Shown here one piece after another: positions 16,326 through 24,280 of a stretch of 31,519 nt of DNA. This DNA is from JADGHX01 sp035760965 (GTDB taxonomy: Bacteria; Pseudomonadota; Gammaproteobacteria; Steroidobacterales; Steroidobacteraceae). Each line of letters starts with the position of its first letter. Position 1 is the first letter of the stretch. Below the pieces are notes generated by a model. The model ran no database searches. It saw only the letters and a program-made list of their open reading frames with translations, and was not told where the DNA came from. A program made the translations under genes and the position numbers. Location of the stretch: contig DASTRY010000076.1 in the NCBI GenBank assembly GCA_035760965.1, forward strand, positions 1 through 31,519, in the 5' to 3' direction.

Positions 16326-17603
16326 TTACTTGAAGCGCTGGCTCGCCTCGACGACGTTCGCCGGCGCGGCGCTGCGCGGCCGCTCGACGTACGTCGTCAG
16401 CAGCGATTCGATGCGGCCGAACACGTCGCGCAACGTCGCCGCATCCGGCAGGTTCGTCACGCGGAAGCGATTCTTGTACGGGACGTTGAAGCTCGTGCCG
16501 GGCGCGACGAGCACGTGCTTCTGCTCGAGCAGATCGAGCGCGAACTGCTGATCGTCGAAGTGCGGCAGCTCCTTCGTGTTCACGCCGATGAAGCCGTACA
16601 TCGCGCCTTGAATCGGCTCGAGCTCGAGGAAGCGGCTCGCGGCGACGGCGTTGTCGATCGCCCTGCGCGACTCGAACAGGCGCCCGCCCGGCGAGACGAG
16701 CTCCTTGACGCTCTGATAGCCGCCCAGCGCTGTCTGCACGGCCCACTGCGCCGGCACGTTGCTGCAGAGACGAAGCGAGCTCAGAAGCTCGAGCGCCGCG
16801 AAGTAGTCGCTCGCGTGATTCTTGCGACCCGAGAACGACGCCCAGCCCACGCGATAGCCGCACGCGCGATACACCTTCGAGAGGCCCGACAAGGTCGCGC
16901 ACAGCGTGTCCTTCACGACGGTGGCCATCGGGACGAACACGTTGTTGTCGTAGAGCATCTGGTCGTAGATCTCGTCGCTGAACACGACGAGACCGTGCCG
17001 CTCTGCGACCCGAGCCAGCGCTTCCACCACGTGACGCGGATACACCGCGCCGGTCGGATTGTTCGGGTTGATGACGACGAGCGCGCGCGTCTTCTTCGTG
17101 ACGAGGCTCGCGACCTCATCCGGGTCGGGAATGAAGCGATTCTCCGGACGGCACGGGTAGTGCACGACGCGCCCCCCGTTCAGGGTGACCGCGGCCGTCC
17201 AGAGCGGGTAATCCGGGCTCGGCACGAGCACTTCGTCGCCCGAGTTCAGCAGCGCCCGCAAGACGAGATCGATGAGCTCGCTCACGCCGTTGCCGATGAA
17301 CACCTCTTCGGCGGAGACGTTCTGCACACCCCGCGCCTGCTGCTGCATGACCACGGCTTCGCGCGCCGGGAAGATGCCCTTCTGATGGCAGTACCCCTCG
17401 GCGTTCTGCAGGTTCTCGATCATGGCGAGCCGCATCGTCTCGGGCGTGCGGAAGCCGAACGCGGCCGGGTTGCCGATGTTCAGCGAGATGATCTCGTAGC
17501 CGAGCCGCTCGAGGCCGTGGGCGCGCTGGGCGAGCTTGCCGCGGATCTCGTAACGGACGTTGTTCAGGCTGGCGCTGGGACGCAGAGTGGGCTCGGTTGG
17601 CAT
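16326..17603 (-). CDS. alaA: Glutamate-pyruvate aminotransferase (AlaA type)
   Basis: This 425-residue PLP enzyme resembles E. coli AlaA closely, which makes alanine from pyruvate using glutamate. Family marks include LNIGNPAAFGF (41-51), GYCHQKGIFPAREA (70-83), FIGNGVSELIDL (102-113), VPSPDYPLWTAAV (127-139) and INPNNPTGAVY (178-188). PLP contacts are Asp210 (FSDEIYD), Tyr213 and the Schiff-base Lys243 (SGLSKVYR). The C-terminal FRVTNLPD carries the substrate-carboxylate arginine. It extends about 20 residues past the E. coli protein with a tail rich in Ala, Arg and Pro. The TTG start of the AddB-like gene lies one base after its stop, so it may share a transcript with the repair genes, an odd but probably incidental pairing. 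Confidence 0.93.
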   Translation of the reverse strand: MPTEPTLRPSASLNNVRYEIRGKLAQRAHGLERLGYEIISLNIGNPAAFGFRTPETMRLAMIENLQNAEGYCHQKGIFPAREAVVMQQQARGVQNVSAEEVFIGNGVSELIDLVLRALLNSGDEVLVPSPDYPLWTAAVTLNGGRVVHYPCRPENRFIPDPDEVASLVTKKTRALVVINPNNPTGAVYPRHVVEALARVAERHGLVVFSDEIYDQMLYDNNVFVPMATVVKDTLCATLSGLSKVYRACGYRVGWASFSGRKNHASDYFAALELLSSLRLCSNVPAQWAVQTALGGYQSVKELVSPGGRLFESRRAIDNAVAASRFLELEPIQGAMYGFIGVNTKELPHFDDQQFALDLLEQKHVLVAPGTSFNVPYKNRFRVTNLPDAATLRDVFGRIESLLTTYVERPRSAAPANVVEASQRFK

Positions 17604-17654
17604 AGGCCCCGGAGAATAGCCAATCCGGCCGACGTCCGCACTGGAACGGCGCCT

Positions 17655-19544
17655 CTATTCCGGGAATGCCAGCTCACGCCACCGGTGGCATGCGACGTGA
17701 TGCCCTGGGTTCCCGGGTTGGGTCGCTTCCCATCCGGGCACCTTCTCCCCGCAGACATCGAGCGCGTGCGGACAGCGGGTGCGGAAGACGCAGCCACTAG
17801 GAGGCGCCAGAGGCGACGGCAGCTCGCCGCCGAGTGCGCGCTCCCAGCGCTGCGGCTGAATGTCCGGATCGGGCACGGGCACCGCCTCCAGAAGTCCGCG
17901 CGTGTAGGGGTGGGCAGGTGCCGTGTACAGCGACTCGGTGGGTCCCTCCTCCATCATGCGACCGAGATACAGCACGAGCACGCGATCGCAGAGCTGGCGG
18001 ACGACAGCGAGGTTGTGACTGATGAACAGAATGGCCGTGCGATATTCGCGCTTGAGGTCCTGCAGCAGCGCCAGGATCTGCGCCTGCACGGAGACATCGA
18101 GCGCACTCACCGCTTCATCGCAGACGAGGAGCTTCGGCCTCAGCACCATCGCGCGTGCAATCGCGACTCGCTGCGCCTGACCGCCGCTCAGCTCGTGAGG
18201 ATAGCGCGCGAGCAGGTTGCGGCCGAGACCGACGCGCAGGAGCATCTCGGCCGCGGCTTCGCGCCGCGCAGGCCCGTCGAGATCGCGTCGGTGCACGCAC
18301 AGCGGCTCGGCGACGATCTCAGCCACCGTCATGCGCGGATCGAGGCTCGCCAGCGGGTCCTGGAAGACGAGCTGCATCTCGCGCCGGAGCGGCCGCAGAG
18401 CGCGCGGCGTCAACGCGTCGAGCGGGTTGCCGAGCCAGACGATGTGTCCCGTTTCTGCGCGCACGAGACGCAAGGCGGCGCGCGCGAGCGTCGACTTGCC
18501 GGAGCCGGACTCGCCGACGAGGCCCACGACCTCACCCGGATTCAGCACCAGTGAGACGTCCTCGACCGCGCGAAGGATCGGAGCTCGCCGAAACCAGCCC
18601 TCGCGCACTCTGAAGTGCACGCGCACGTCGACGAGAGACAGGAGAGGCACCGTCGATGAGCCCGCGGAGCTGCCTTCCGCGGCCTCGCCTTTCGCGCTCG
18701 GTGCTGGTTTTCCCGCACGCTCGCGCTGCTCAACTGCTGTGTGTCCCCGGTTTCCCGCACGCAAGGACGGTACGGCCTGGAGCAGCGCATGCGTGTAGGC
18801 GTGCTCCGGGTGTCTCAGAATGCGGTCGACGGCGCCGACCTCCACGATGCGCCCCGCTTGCATCACCGCGACGCGATCCGCGATGCCTGCGACGATGCCC
18901 AGATCGTGCGTGATCAGCGCGAGCGCCATCCGCTGCGCGCGCTTCAGCTCGGCCAGTAGCGCCAGAATCTGCGCTTGGATCGTCACGTCGAGGGCCGTCG
19001 TCGGCTCGTCGGCGATCAGCAGCTTCGGTCCGCAAGCCAGCGCCATCGCGATCATCACCCGCTGGCGCATGCCACCCGAGAGCTCGTGTGGATATTGCGT
19101 GAGTCGCCGCGCCGGATCCGTGACCTGCACGCGCTCGAGCAGCGCGAGCGCGTGCGCGCGGCCCTTCTTCCACGACGCTCCCGTGTGCCGCACGAGCGTC
19201 TCCGCGATCTGATCGCCGATGCGCAGATGCGGGGTCAACGACGTCAGCGGGTCCTGGAAGATCATGCCGATACGCGAGCCGCGAACGCGATCGAGCTCGC
19301 TCGCAGGCCGGCCTAGCAGCTCCTGCCCTTCGAAGCGTGCGCTGCCGCGTACGCTGGCGTTCGCGGGAAGCAGGCCCGTCACCGCGAGAAACGCCTGACT
19401 CTTTCCCGCGCCGGATTCGCCGACGATGCCCACGCATTCACCGGGTGCGATCGTCAGCGACAGATCGCTCACGGCCTCGACGGCCCCGCCGGGGGTTGCG
19501 AACGTGACGCCTAAGTCGCGGATGTCGAGTACGGGCGCGCTCAC
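17655..19544 (-). CDS. Oligopeptide-type ABC importer, fused double ATPase
   Basis: This ~629-residue protein carries both ATPases of a peptide-type importer in one chain, as in YejF and GsiA. In the first domain: Walker A GESGAGKS (42-49), signature LSGGM (155-159), Walker B ending IADEP (about 176-180) and His213. A Ser/Gly/Ala-rich linker spans about 260-299. In the second: Walker A GESGSGKS (344-351), signature LSGGQ (452-456) and DEAVSALDV. The C-terminus has the oligopeptide-specific HPYTRGLLEAVP and CVFRTRCPHALDVC cysteine cluster; in some relatives such cysteines bind a 4Fe-4S centre. The GTG at 19544 is chosen because it yields MSAPVLDIRDLGVTF, a typical opening; GTG 19562 and ATG 19577 are alternatives that overlap the permease gene. 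Confidence 0.92.
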   Translation of the reverse strand: MSAPVLDIRDLGVTFATPGGAVEAVSDLSLTIAPGECVGIVGESGAGKSQAFLAVTGLLPANASVRGSARFEGQELLGRPASELDRVRGSRIGMIFQDPLTSLTPHLRIGDQIAETLVRHTGASWKKGRAHALALLERVQVTDPARRLTQYPHELSGGMRQRVMIAMALACGPKLLIADEPTTALDVTIQAQILALLAELKRAQRMALALITHDLGIVAGIADRVAVMQAGRIVEVGAVDRILRHPEHAYTHALLQAVPSLRAGNRGHTAVEQRERAGKPAPSAKGEAAEGSSAGSSTVPLLSLVDVRVHFRVREGWFRRAPILRAVEDVSLVLNPGEVVGLVGESGSGKSTLARAALRLVRAETGHIVWLGNPLDALTPRALRPLRREMQLVFQDPLASLDPRMTVAEIVAEPLCVHRRDLDGPARREAAAEMLLRVGLGRNLLARYPHELSGGQAQRVAIARAMVLRPKLLVCDEAVSALDVSVQAQILALLQDLKREYRTAILFISHNLAVVRQLCDRVLVLYLGRMMEEGPTESLYTAPAHPYTRGLLEAVPVPDPDIQPQRWERALGGELPSPLAPPSGCVFRTRCPHALDVCGEKVPGWEATQPGNPGHHVACHRWRELAFPE

Positions 19545-19551
19545 GGAGGCA

Positions 19552-20367
19552 TCAACGCTCACGCGGATCGAACGCATCGCGCAGCGCGTCGCCCACGAAG
19601 TTCAGCGCGACGAGCAGCACGACGAGGAAACCCGCTGGGACGATGAGCATCCACGGGGCCGACTCGAGCTCGCGCGCGCCCGAGTTGATGAGACTGCCGA
19701 GGCTCGCGAGCGGCTCCTGCACGCCGAGCCCGAGAAAGCTCAGGAAGCTCTCGTAGAGAATCATCTGCGGGATCGTCAGCGCCGCGTACACGATCACCGG
19801 CCCGAGGAGGTTCGGCACGATGTGCCGCGCCAGAATGCCCGGCGTGCTCACGCCGGCGACGACGGCGGCTTCGACGAACTCGCGATGCTTCAGCGACAGC
19901 GTTTGACCGCGCACGATGCGCGCCATCGTGAGCCAGCCCACCGCGCCGATCGCGACGAAGAGCGCATAGATGTTCCCGCGGGTGAGCACCGTCATCAGGA
20001 TGATGACGATGAAGATATAGGGAAGCGAATAGAGCACGTCGACGATGCGCATCATGACTTCGTCGGTACGGCCGCCGAGATAGCCGGCCAGCGCGCCCCA
20101 GAGCACTCCGATCGCGAGACTCACGGCCGTGGCGAGCAGCCCGATGGCGAGCGAAACGCGCACGCCGTGCAGTGTACGCACGAACAGATCGCGGCCCAGG
20201 CGGTCCGTGCCGAGCCAATGCCCTTCGGCGAGCTGCGGCGGCGCGGCGATGTGGCTCCAGTCGAGCCCGTCGTACGTGTACGGACTCAGCGCCGGGCCGA
20301 TGATCGCGAGCAATGCGATCAGCACCACGAGTGCCGCCGCGATCGCGGCCGCGGGATTACGCCGCAT
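19552..20367 (-). CDS. Oligopeptide-type ABC importer permease (OppC/DppC family)
   Basis: This 271-residue inner-membrane protein is the second permease of the importer. It opens with an N-terminal helix (AAALVVLIALLAIIGPALSPY), has the OppC-type motif HWLGTDRLGRDLFVRTLHG near residues 50-68, and several further membrane helices. The EAA-like loop that docks onto the ATPase reads EFVEAAVVAGVSTPGILARH (about residues 163-182). Late sequence SFLSFLGLGVQEPLASLGSL is typical of OppC/DppC. It overlaps the upstream permease gene by 11 bases and precedes the ATPase by seven. The solute (peptide, opine, nickel or other) cannot be read from the permease. Confidence 0.92.
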   Translation of the reverse strand: MRRNPAAAIAAALVVLIALLAIIGPALSPYTYDGLDWSHIAAPPQLAEGHWLGTDRLGRDLFVRTLHGVRVSLAIGLLATAVSLAIGVLWGALAGYLGGRTDEVMMRIVDVLYSLPYIFIVIILMTVLTRGNIYALFVAIGAVGWLTMARIVRGQTLSLKHREFVEAAVVAGVSTPGILARHIVPNLLGPVIVYAALTIPQMILYESFLSFLGLGVQEPLASLGSLINSGARELESAPWMLIVPAGFLVVLLVALNFVGDALRDAFDPRER

Positions 20368-21283
20368 GGCGTACTCGCGGATCGAGCCAGCCGTACAGCA
20401 GGTCGGCCAGCAGATTGCAGAGCAGCGTCAGCGCGCCGTAAACGACGATCATCCCCATGACGAGCGTGTAGTCGCGATCGATGGCGCCCTGCACGAGGAA
20501 ACGCCCCGAACCAGGCAGCCCGAACACGGTCTCCACGACGAGCGAGCCCGTCACGACGAACGCCGTAGCGGGCCCGAGATAGCTCACGACGGGCAGCAGC
20601 GCCGGCCGCAGCGCATGGCGCAGGACGATGCTCGCGCCCCCCACGCCCTTCGCACGCGCCGTGCGGATGAAGTTGCTACGCATCACCTCGAGGAAGCTCG
20701 TGCGTGTGAGACGTGCCACGTACGCGATGACTGGGAGCGCCAATGTGATTACCGGCAGCACCAGGTACCGCGGTTCGCCGTTTGCCCAGCCGGCGACGGG
20801 CAACCAGCGCAGATGTAGGCCGAAGATGAGCGCGAGCAGCGGACCGACGACGAAGCTCGGAAGCGCGACGCCGAGGGCCGCAAGCAGCCGCACGCCGTGA
20901 TCGACGGCGCTCTCGCGGCGCAGCGCCGCGACTGCACCGAGCGGTACGCCAACGAGCACGGCGAGCAGGATCGCGCATGCGCCGAGCGTGAGGCTCACCG
21001 GCAATCCTTGCGCGATCAGCTCGCCGACGCGCATGTCCCTGAACTTGAACGACGGACCGAAGTCACCGTGCGCGAGCCCCGCGAGATAGCGCGCGTATTG
21101 CGTGAGAATCGGCTGGTCGAGCCCGTACGCGGCGTCGAGATTCGCTCTGATCGCGGGGGCGACGCCCTGCTCCTCATCGAACGGTCCGCCGGGTGCGAGG
21201 CGGATGATGAGAAACGAGAGCGTGATGATGATGAGCAGTGTCGGAACGAACGTTGCAATCCGGCGGATCGCAAATCGAATCAC
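20357..21283 (-). CDS. Oligopeptide-type ABC importer permease (OppB/DppB family)
   Basis: This 308-residue protein is the first permease of the importer. The N-terminal RRIATFVPTLLIIITLSFLIIRLAPGGPF is the standard OppB opening, followed by a periplasmic GLDQPILTQYARYLAGLAHGDFG segment. The EAA-like loop reads NFIRTARAKGVGGASIVLRH (about 204-223), and the late VVETVFGLPGSGRFLVQGAI is diagnostic of the family. The start is GTG at 21283 with a strong GAGGGG Shine-Dalgarno a few bases upstream. The operon order is oppB-oppC-fused oppDF; no periplasmic binding protein gene is adjacent on either side. The divergent regulator and the repeat array upstream suggest substrate-responsive control. Confidence 0.92.
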   Translation of the reverse strand: MIRFAIRRIATFVPTLLIIITLSFLIIRLAPGGPFDEEQGVAPAIRANLDAAYGLDQPILTQYARYLAGLAHGDFGPSFKFRDMRVGELIAQGLPVSLTLGACAILLAVLVGVPLGAVAALRRESAVDHGVRLLAALGVALPSFVVGPLLALIFGLHLRWLPVAGWANGEPRYLVLPVITLALPVIAYVARLTRTSFLEVMRSNFIRTARAKGVGGASIVLRHALRPALLPVVSYLGPATAFVVTGSLVVETVFGLPGSGRFLVQGAIDRDYTLVMGMIVVYGALTLLCNLLADLLYGWLDPRVRHAA

Positions 21284-21368
21284 TGGACCCCTCGACAGAT
21301 GTGGCGTGCGCGCGCGAGTCTACAGTGAGGCGCGCGTGAAAACTCGCGCGTCGCAGAGGACTGCTGCA

Positions 21369-21431
21369 ATTCGTGAATCGAGCGGCGCCGTTCGTGAATC
21401 ATGAGGCGCGATTCGTGAACTCGCGCTGCCA
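21369..21431. repeat. Three 21-bp direct repeats with core TTCGTGAA, operator-like
   Basis: The core TTCGTGAA occurs at 21370-21377, 21391-21398 and 21412-21419, exactly 21 bases apart, which is two helical turns. The first two units also share the following TC and the later GGCGC; the third is less conserved past the core. The core is itself near-palindromic (TTC and GAA around GT). Even phasing on one DNA face, and position midway between a regulator and its likely target operon, suggest a multi-site operator. Some IclR-family regulators such as PcaU are known to bind operators with three repeated elements. Confidence 0.75.
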
Positions 21432-21530
21432 AGCGGACGGTGAGCGTGTACAAGGCAACGCGGTAGCAGGTATGCGGCACGTCTGCACGATAACCGAACG
21501 TTTTTTCCGCCTGATGGACACTCATGGATA

Positions 21531-21544
21531 CAGTTTCTAAACTG
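21531..21544. promoter_or_regulatory. Perfect inverted repeat near the regulator start
   Basis: CAGTTT and AAACTG flank a two-base centre. If the regulator starts at 21590 this palindrome is in its leader and could be an autoregulatory site; if it starts at 21524 it is inside the coding sequence. Confidence 0.35.
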
Positions 21545-21589
21545 CCCCTCCAGGTTCATTCCCACGCCACCACGGTAAAGCTCCCGTCC

Positions 21590-22405
21590 ATGGAATCCAC
21601 TCGCCCGATTCGCGCTTTGATCCGCGGCCTCGACGCCCTCACGGTGCTGAATCTGAAGAACGGCGCGACGGTTTCCGAGATCGCTCAGGAAATCAAGCTT
21701 CCGCGCACCACGACCTATCGCATCCTCGAGACGCTGAGCCATGCGGGCTACGTCTATCGGGACGACCACGACGACCGCTACCGCCTCACCATCATGGTGC
21801 GCGGGCTGTCCGACGGATTCGACGACGAAGCGTGGGTCACGCAGATTGCGCGCCCGTACCTGTATTCCCTCTGTAGCGAGATCGTCTGGCCCGTCGGCAT
21901 CGCCTCGCTGTCCGGCACGACGATGCTCGTGCGCGAGACGACGGATCACGCGAGCCCGCTCGCCGTCGAGCGCTTCTCCGCCGGATTCCGCGTCCCGCTT
22001 CTGACCACCGCGATCGGTCGCGTGTATCTCGCGTTCTGCTCGCAGACCCAGCGCGATTCGCTGCTCGAGATCCTCTCCCGCTCCAGCAAGGAGGAGGACA
22101 AGCTCGCCAAGAACAAGGCGGAGTTGCAGAAGATCCTCTCGGACGCGCGCAGCCAGGGCTACGCGACGGCCGTGCATCCGCGGCGCATTTCCGAGCAGGT
22201 GAGCGTCGCGGTGCCGATCATCGTCGACGACCGCGTGCTCGCGACCATCGCCGTGCGCTTCGCCGCGACCGCCGTGCCGCTGAAACTCGCGCTGGAGCGC
22301 TTCCTGCCGAAGCTCAAAGACACGGCGGCGAAGATCGGCCAGACCTTCCTCGCCGAGCAGCGCGACCCGCCCCACCAGCACCATCGCCCGGCACAGATTC
22401 GCTGA
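21590..22405 (+). CDS. IclR-family transcriptional regulator, MhpR-like
   Basis: This ~271-residue regulator has an N-terminal winged helix-turn-helix (GATVSEIAQEIKLPRTTTYR, then ILETLSHAGYVYR) and a C-terminal IclR effector domain. Segments such as FDDEAWV, EIVWPVGIASL, VRETT and PLLTTAIGRVYLAFC closely resemble MhpR, the activator of phenylpropionate degradation in E. coli; the effector here is unknown. The ATG at 21590 gives a length near MhpR (277). An in-frame ATG at 21524 would add 22 residues of no recognisable character and is a real alternative. It is divergent from the ABC importer, the most likely target, with the 21-bp repeat array between. The C-terminus is rich in His and Pro. 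Confidence 0.88.
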   Translation: MESTRPIRALIRGLDALTVLNLKNGATVSEIAQEIKLPRTTTYRILETLSHAGYVYRDDHDDRYRLTIMVRGLSDGFDDEAWVTQIARPYLYSLCSEIVWPVGIASLSGTTMLVRETTDHASPLAVERFSAGFRVPLLTTAIGRVYLAFCSQTQRDSLLEILSRSSKEEDKLAKNKAELQKILSDARSQGYATAVHPRRISEQVSVAVPIIVDDRVLATIAVRFAATAVPLKLALERFLPKLKDTAAKIGQTFLAEQRDPPHQHHRPAQIR

Positions 22406-22471
22406 CGCGTCAGGGCGCCGGCATCCGGCGAGAGTCGCCTGCGCCCCTCCGGATAGTTGATAATTGCCGAC

Positions 22472-22504
22472 CCCGCGGGCCCGTGTGGCCCGCGGGCCGT
22501 TTTG
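22472..22504 (+). terminator. Hairpin after the IclR-type regulator, ahead of etfB
   Basis: CCCGCGGGCC (22472-22481) pairs with GGCCCGCGGG (22487-22496) around a five-base loop, followed by CCG and four T. The ten-pair GC stem is strong but the T run is short. It may end the regulator transcript. A GATAAT at 22459-22464 could alternatively start the etf transcript just ahead of it, placing the hairpin at the 5' end of the etfB mRNA. Confidence 0.5.
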
Positions 22505-22526
22505 GCTGCCCGGAAGACACTTTGCG

Positions 22527-23279
22527 ATGAAACGAATCCTCGTCGGCATCAAGCGCGTGGTGGACTACAACGTCCGCGTGCGCGTCAAACCAGATGGGTC
22601 CGGCGTCGTCACCGACGGCGTCAAGATGAGCATCAACCCGTTCGATGAAATTGCGCTCGAGGAAGCGCTGCGCATCAAGGAGAAAGGCGGCGCCGAGGAG
22701 GTCGTGGTCGCGACCATCGGGCCGGCGGACACGCAGCAGCAGCTGCGCACCGGGCTCGCCATGGGTGCGGACCGCGCGCTGCTCGTCGAGCATGCCGGAG
22801 CGCTCGAGCCGCTCGATGTGGCGAAGGTGTTCCTGAAGCTGATCGAGAAGGAGCAGCCGTTCCTCGTCATCCTCGGCAAGCAGGCCATCGACGACGACAA
22901 CAATCAGACCGGGCAGATGCTGGCGGCGCTTTGGAATCGCCCCCAGGCGACCTTCGCTTCGAAGCTGGAGCTCGCGGGTGAGCAGGCCAAGGTGACCCGC
23001 GAGGTCGATGCGGGCCTCGAGACGCTCGAAGTCGACCTGCCGGCCGTCGTGACGACCGACCTGCGCCTCAACGAGCCGCGCTACGTCAAGCTGCCGGAAA
23101 TCATGAAGGCGAAGAAGAAGCCGCTCGAGACCCTGCCGCTCGCCTCTCTCGGCGTGAGCCCGCGCCAGCGCGTGACGCCGGTGAAATACGAGCCGCCGCC
23201 GCAGCGGCAGAAGGGCGTTCTCGTGAAGACGCCGCAGGAGCTGGTGGAGGCGCTGAAGAAGAAAGGGCTCGTGGCATGA
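22527..23279 (+). CDS. etfB: Electron transfer flavoprotein, beta subunit
   Basis: This 250-residue protein pairs with EtfA to accept electrons from acyl-CoA and other flavin dehydrogenases and pass them to ETF-ubiquinone oxidoreductase. The opening MKRILVGIKRVVDYNVRVRV is standard. INPFDEIALEEALRIKEKG (about 36-54), ILGKQAIDDDNNQTGQMLAA near 115-134 and LRLNEPRYVKLPEIMKAKKK (about 179-198) cover the AMP-binding region and the recognition loop that docks on dehydrogenases. The ATG at 22527 is the family start; a longer open frame upstream includes the hairpin and is rejected. The stop overlaps the etfA start as ATGA, ensuring equal synthesis of the two subunits. Confidence 0.97.
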   Translation: MKRILVGIKRVVDYNVRVRVKPDGSGVVTDGVKMSINPFDEIALEEALRIKEKGGAEEVVVATIGPADTQQQLRTGLAMGADRALLVEHAGALEPLDVAKVFLKLIEKEQPFLVILGKQAIDDDNNQTGQMLAALWNRPQATFASKLELAGEQAKVTREVDAGLETLEVDLPAVVTTDLRLNEPRYVKLPEIMKAKKKPLETLPLASLGVSPRQRVTPVKYEPPPQRQKGVLVKTPQELVEALKKKGLVA

Positions 23280-24214
23280 GCAAGGTTCTGATCGTTGCCG
23301 AGCACGACGGCAAATCCCTCAACCCCAGCACCGCGAAATGCGTGACGTGCGCGCGTTCCATTCCCGGTGCGGAAATCACCGTGGCGGTGTTCGCGCAGGA
23401 TGCCGCTGCCGTCGCGGCACAAGCCGCGAAGCTGCAGAACGTGGCGCGCGTGCTGAAAGTCGAGAATCCGGCCAACGAGCATGCGCTCGCTGCGGTGATC
23501 GCGCCGCAAGTCGTCGCGCTCGCGCGCGACTACACCCACGTGCTCGGCCCGTCGACCACGTTCGGCAAGGACCTCATGCCGCGCGTGGCCGCCCTCCTCG
23601 ACACCGCGCAGGTCAGCGACATCATGGCGGTCGAGAGCGAGACGCGCTTCCGGCGCCCCATCTACGCGGGCAACGTGCTCGTGACGGTGGATATCGATGC
23701 GGGCAGTAAGATCGTCGGAACCGTGCGCACGGCGTCGTTCGAAGCAGCGGCTGAGGGCGGGTCCGCGACGGTGGAAGCGGCGGCCGTCCAAGTGGAGCTA
23801 CCGAAGCACACGCGCTTCGTGTCGGTGTCGGCGGCCAAGTCCGACCGACCCGATCTGCAGACCGCGCGGCGTGTGATCTCCGGCGGTCGCGCGCTCGGCA
23901 GCGCCGAGAACTTCAAGATGCTCTACTCCCTCGCCGACAAGCTCGGCGCGGCGGTCGGCGCCTCGCGCGCGGCGGTCGATGCGGGGTACGCGCCGAACGA
24001 TCTGCAGGTGGGTCAGACCGGCAAGATCATCGCGCCGGAGCTCTACATCGCGATCGGCATCTCCGGAGCGATCCAGCACCTCACGGGCATCAAGGACGCC
24101 CGCACCATCGTCGCCATCAACAAGGATGCCGAGGCGCCGATCTTCGAGGTGGCCGATTACGGTCTCGTCGGCGACCTCTTCCAGATCGTGCCGGAGCTCG
24201 AAAAGCTCCTCTGA
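23276..24214 (+). CDS. etfA: Electron transfer flavoprotein, alpha subunit
   Basis: This 312-residue protein carries the FAD of the ETF heterodimer. The N-terminal domain begins SKVLIVAEHDGKSLNPST and includes LGPSTTFGKDLMPRVAALL near residues 89-107. The C-terminal FAD domain shows RRVISGGRALGSAENF, the VGQTGKIIAPELYIAIGISG stretch (about 244-263) and INKDAEAPIFEVADYGLVGD (about 281-300), all diagnostic. Length is normal (about 310). It overlaps etfB by four bases and is followed by a perfect 12-pair hairpin. The ETF dehydrogenase and ubiquinone oxidoreductase genes are not in the window. Confidence 0.97.
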   Translation: MSKVLIVAEHDGKSLNPSTAKCVTCARSIPGAEITVAVFAQDAAAVAAQAAKLQNVARVLKVENPANEHALAAVIAPQVVALARDYTHVLGPSTTFGKDLMPRVAALLDTAQVSDIMAVESETRFRRPIYAGNVLVTVDIDAGSKIVGTVRTASFEAAAEGGSATVEAAAVQVELPKHTRFVSVSAAKSDRPDLQTARRVISGGRALGSAENFKMLYSLADKLGAAVGASRAAVDAGYAPNDLQVGQTGKIIAPELYIAIGISGAIQHLTGIKDARTIVAINKDAEAPIFEVADYGLVGDLFQIVPELEKLL

Positions 24215-24222
24215 AACGACGA

Positions 24223-24252
24223 GGCCCGCCGGGGCGTCAACCCCGGCGGGCC
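24223..24252. terminator. Bidirectional hairpin between etfA and the converging TPR gene
   Basis: GGCCCGCCGGGG (24223-24234) pairs perfectly with CCCCGGCGGGCC (24241-24252) around a six-base loop. It lies between the etfA stop and the stop of the converging secreted TPR-like gene, so it can serve both strands. No long T run follows on either strand, so efficiency may rely on Rho or on blocking of read-through by stem strength. Confidence 0.65.
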
Positions 24253-24280
24253 GCCTTCGATGGGTCGGAACGGAGGTCGC

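Larger units (their letters stand above)
21284..21589. promoter_or_regulatory. Divergent control region between the ABC importer and the IclR-type regulator
   Basis: This 306-base gap separates oppB (minus) from the regulator gene (plus). It holds three 21-base direct repeats (21369-21431), a T6 run at 21501-21506, and a perfect inverted repeat CAGTTT/AAACTG at 21531-21544. I found no sigma70 promoter I would defend on either strand. No gene is supported here; a small minus-strand open frame exists but its only regularity is the DNA repeat. Confidence 0.6.

Noticed and set aside
13529..18554. Long plus-strand open frames (596 and 679 codons) opposite the nuclease, alaA and ABC ATPase genes
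   Set aside because: They are mirror frames of genes with complete catalytic motifs; no domain is recognisable in them.
21280..21525. Minus-strand 81-codon open frame with a seven-residue repeat (HESR, HERR, HELQ)
   Set aside because: The amino acid repeat is only the translation of the 21-bp DNA repeat, which is a multiple of three. It covers the whole intergenic gap, has no recognisable domain, and overlaps the likely promoters.
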